A stretch of DNA of 64,000 nt. Source: Sinorhizobium sp. RAC02. GTDB lineage: Bacteria > Pseudomonadota > Alphaproteobacteria > Rhizobiales > Rhizobiaceae. The stretch lies in assembly GCF_001713395.1 (NCBI RefSeq), contig NZ_CP016450.1:1116001-1180000 (forward strand), written 5' to 3'. This document shows positions 63,752 to 64,000 of this stretch, in pieces; the first letter of the stretch is position 1; every line of letters begins with the position of its first letter. A model generated the notes under the pieces. It was not told the DNA's origin. It worked only from the letters and a program-made list of their open reading frames with translations, and made no database searches. The position numbers and the translations under genes are program-made.

Positions 63752-64000
63752 ATGCTGATGCGATCCCTGGCAGCAACACTCTTCGTCCTGGCCGGAGCCG
63801 CCCCGGCCGCAGCGGCCTGCGATGCCTTCACCGGCGTCATCGAGGCGTTCAATGCCGGCGACGAGCAGAAGGCACGCGCCCTTGCGGAAACCGCCGGCAC
63901 GGCCAATTGCAGTGCAAACGAGCGCACGCTGGTCGGTCGCGTCGCGGCTCTGACGGCCTTCAACCGCATCTCGACGGCGGTGGGCAATGGCGGCAAGCTG
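63752..64000 (+). CDS. Exported protein, start only (cut by window end)
   Basis: The first 83 residues are visible. The signal peptide MLMRSLAATLFVLAGAAPAA ends near AAA at residues 20-22, followed by CDAFTGVIEAFNAGDEQKAR, which looks like the start of a helical repeat (TPR-like) protein. The frame is open to the window edge. It follows the tetraheme gene's terminator by 28 bases. Function unknown. Confidence 0.7.
   Translation, partial: MLMRSLAATLFVLAGAAPAAAACDAFTGVIEAFNAGDEQKARALAETAGTANCSANERTLVGRVAALTAFNRISTAVGNGGKL

Overview
The window is a GC-rich chromosomal segment from an alphaproteobacterium, almost certainly Rhizobiales and probably Rhizobiaceae (Rhizobium/Agrobacterium/Ensifer/Shinella-like). 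This rests on gene order and gene architecture: eno, an ftsB-like gene, pdhABC with a lipoyl domain on E1-beta, lpd and lipA; a fused ispDF; dusB-ntrB-ntrC-ntrY-ntrX-trkA-dat-hfq-hflX-mazG; and cysG-DUF2849-cysI-DUF934-fpr. A repeat typical of rhizobial intergenic regions also occurs twice. No tRNA, rRNA, CRISPR array, transposase or phage gene was seen.

Layout. Positions 1-9.4 kb hold central carbon metabolism and lipoylation: the 3' part of enolase, an FtsB-like protein, the pyruvate dehydrogenase complex with an inserted SGNH hydrolase, and lipoyl synthase. Positions 9.4-12.4 kb carry a COQ10/RatA-like protein, a secreted protein of unknown function, cinA and ispDF. Positions 12.5-24 kb are the conserved nitrogen-regulation block (dusB, ntrBC, ntrYX, trkA, a D-amino-acid transaminase, hfq, hflX). 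Positions 24-30.7 kb hold mazG, a deaminase and the sulfite-reduction genes with ferredoxin reductase.

The accessory part begins at about 30.7 kb. It opens with a GntR/VOC pair, an RpiR/MFS/racemase-like unit and a LysR regulator. A minus-strand catabolic unit follows (class II aldolase, cytosine-deaminase-like amidohydrolase, a decayed and an intact BMP-type binding protein, and the ABC permeases and ATPase). A divergent plus-strand unit comes next: NCS2 purine/pyrimidine-type permease, three-subunit molybdenum hydroxylase, CobW GTPase, two paralogous amidohydrolase-2 proteins, UbiD, UbiX and XdhC. Together these look like an uptake and degradation system for a nitrogen heterocycle, possibly carboxylated. 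It would combine Mo-dependent ring hydroxylation, prenyl-FMN decarboxylation and hydrolytic ring cleavage or deamination. The substrate cannot be read from the sequence and the combination matches no pathway I recognise. One of the two amidohydrolase-2 proteins has lost its N-terminal HxH metal ligands.

The right end (56.7-64 kb) holds an M10 serralysin-like RTX metalloprotease with no type I exporter beside it and a small exported protein. It also holds a ferric-reductase-like membrane flavocytochrome, a 1087-residue exported protein with four CXXCH haem motifs and a C-terminal DUF4384-like region, and the start of another exported protein cut by the window edge.
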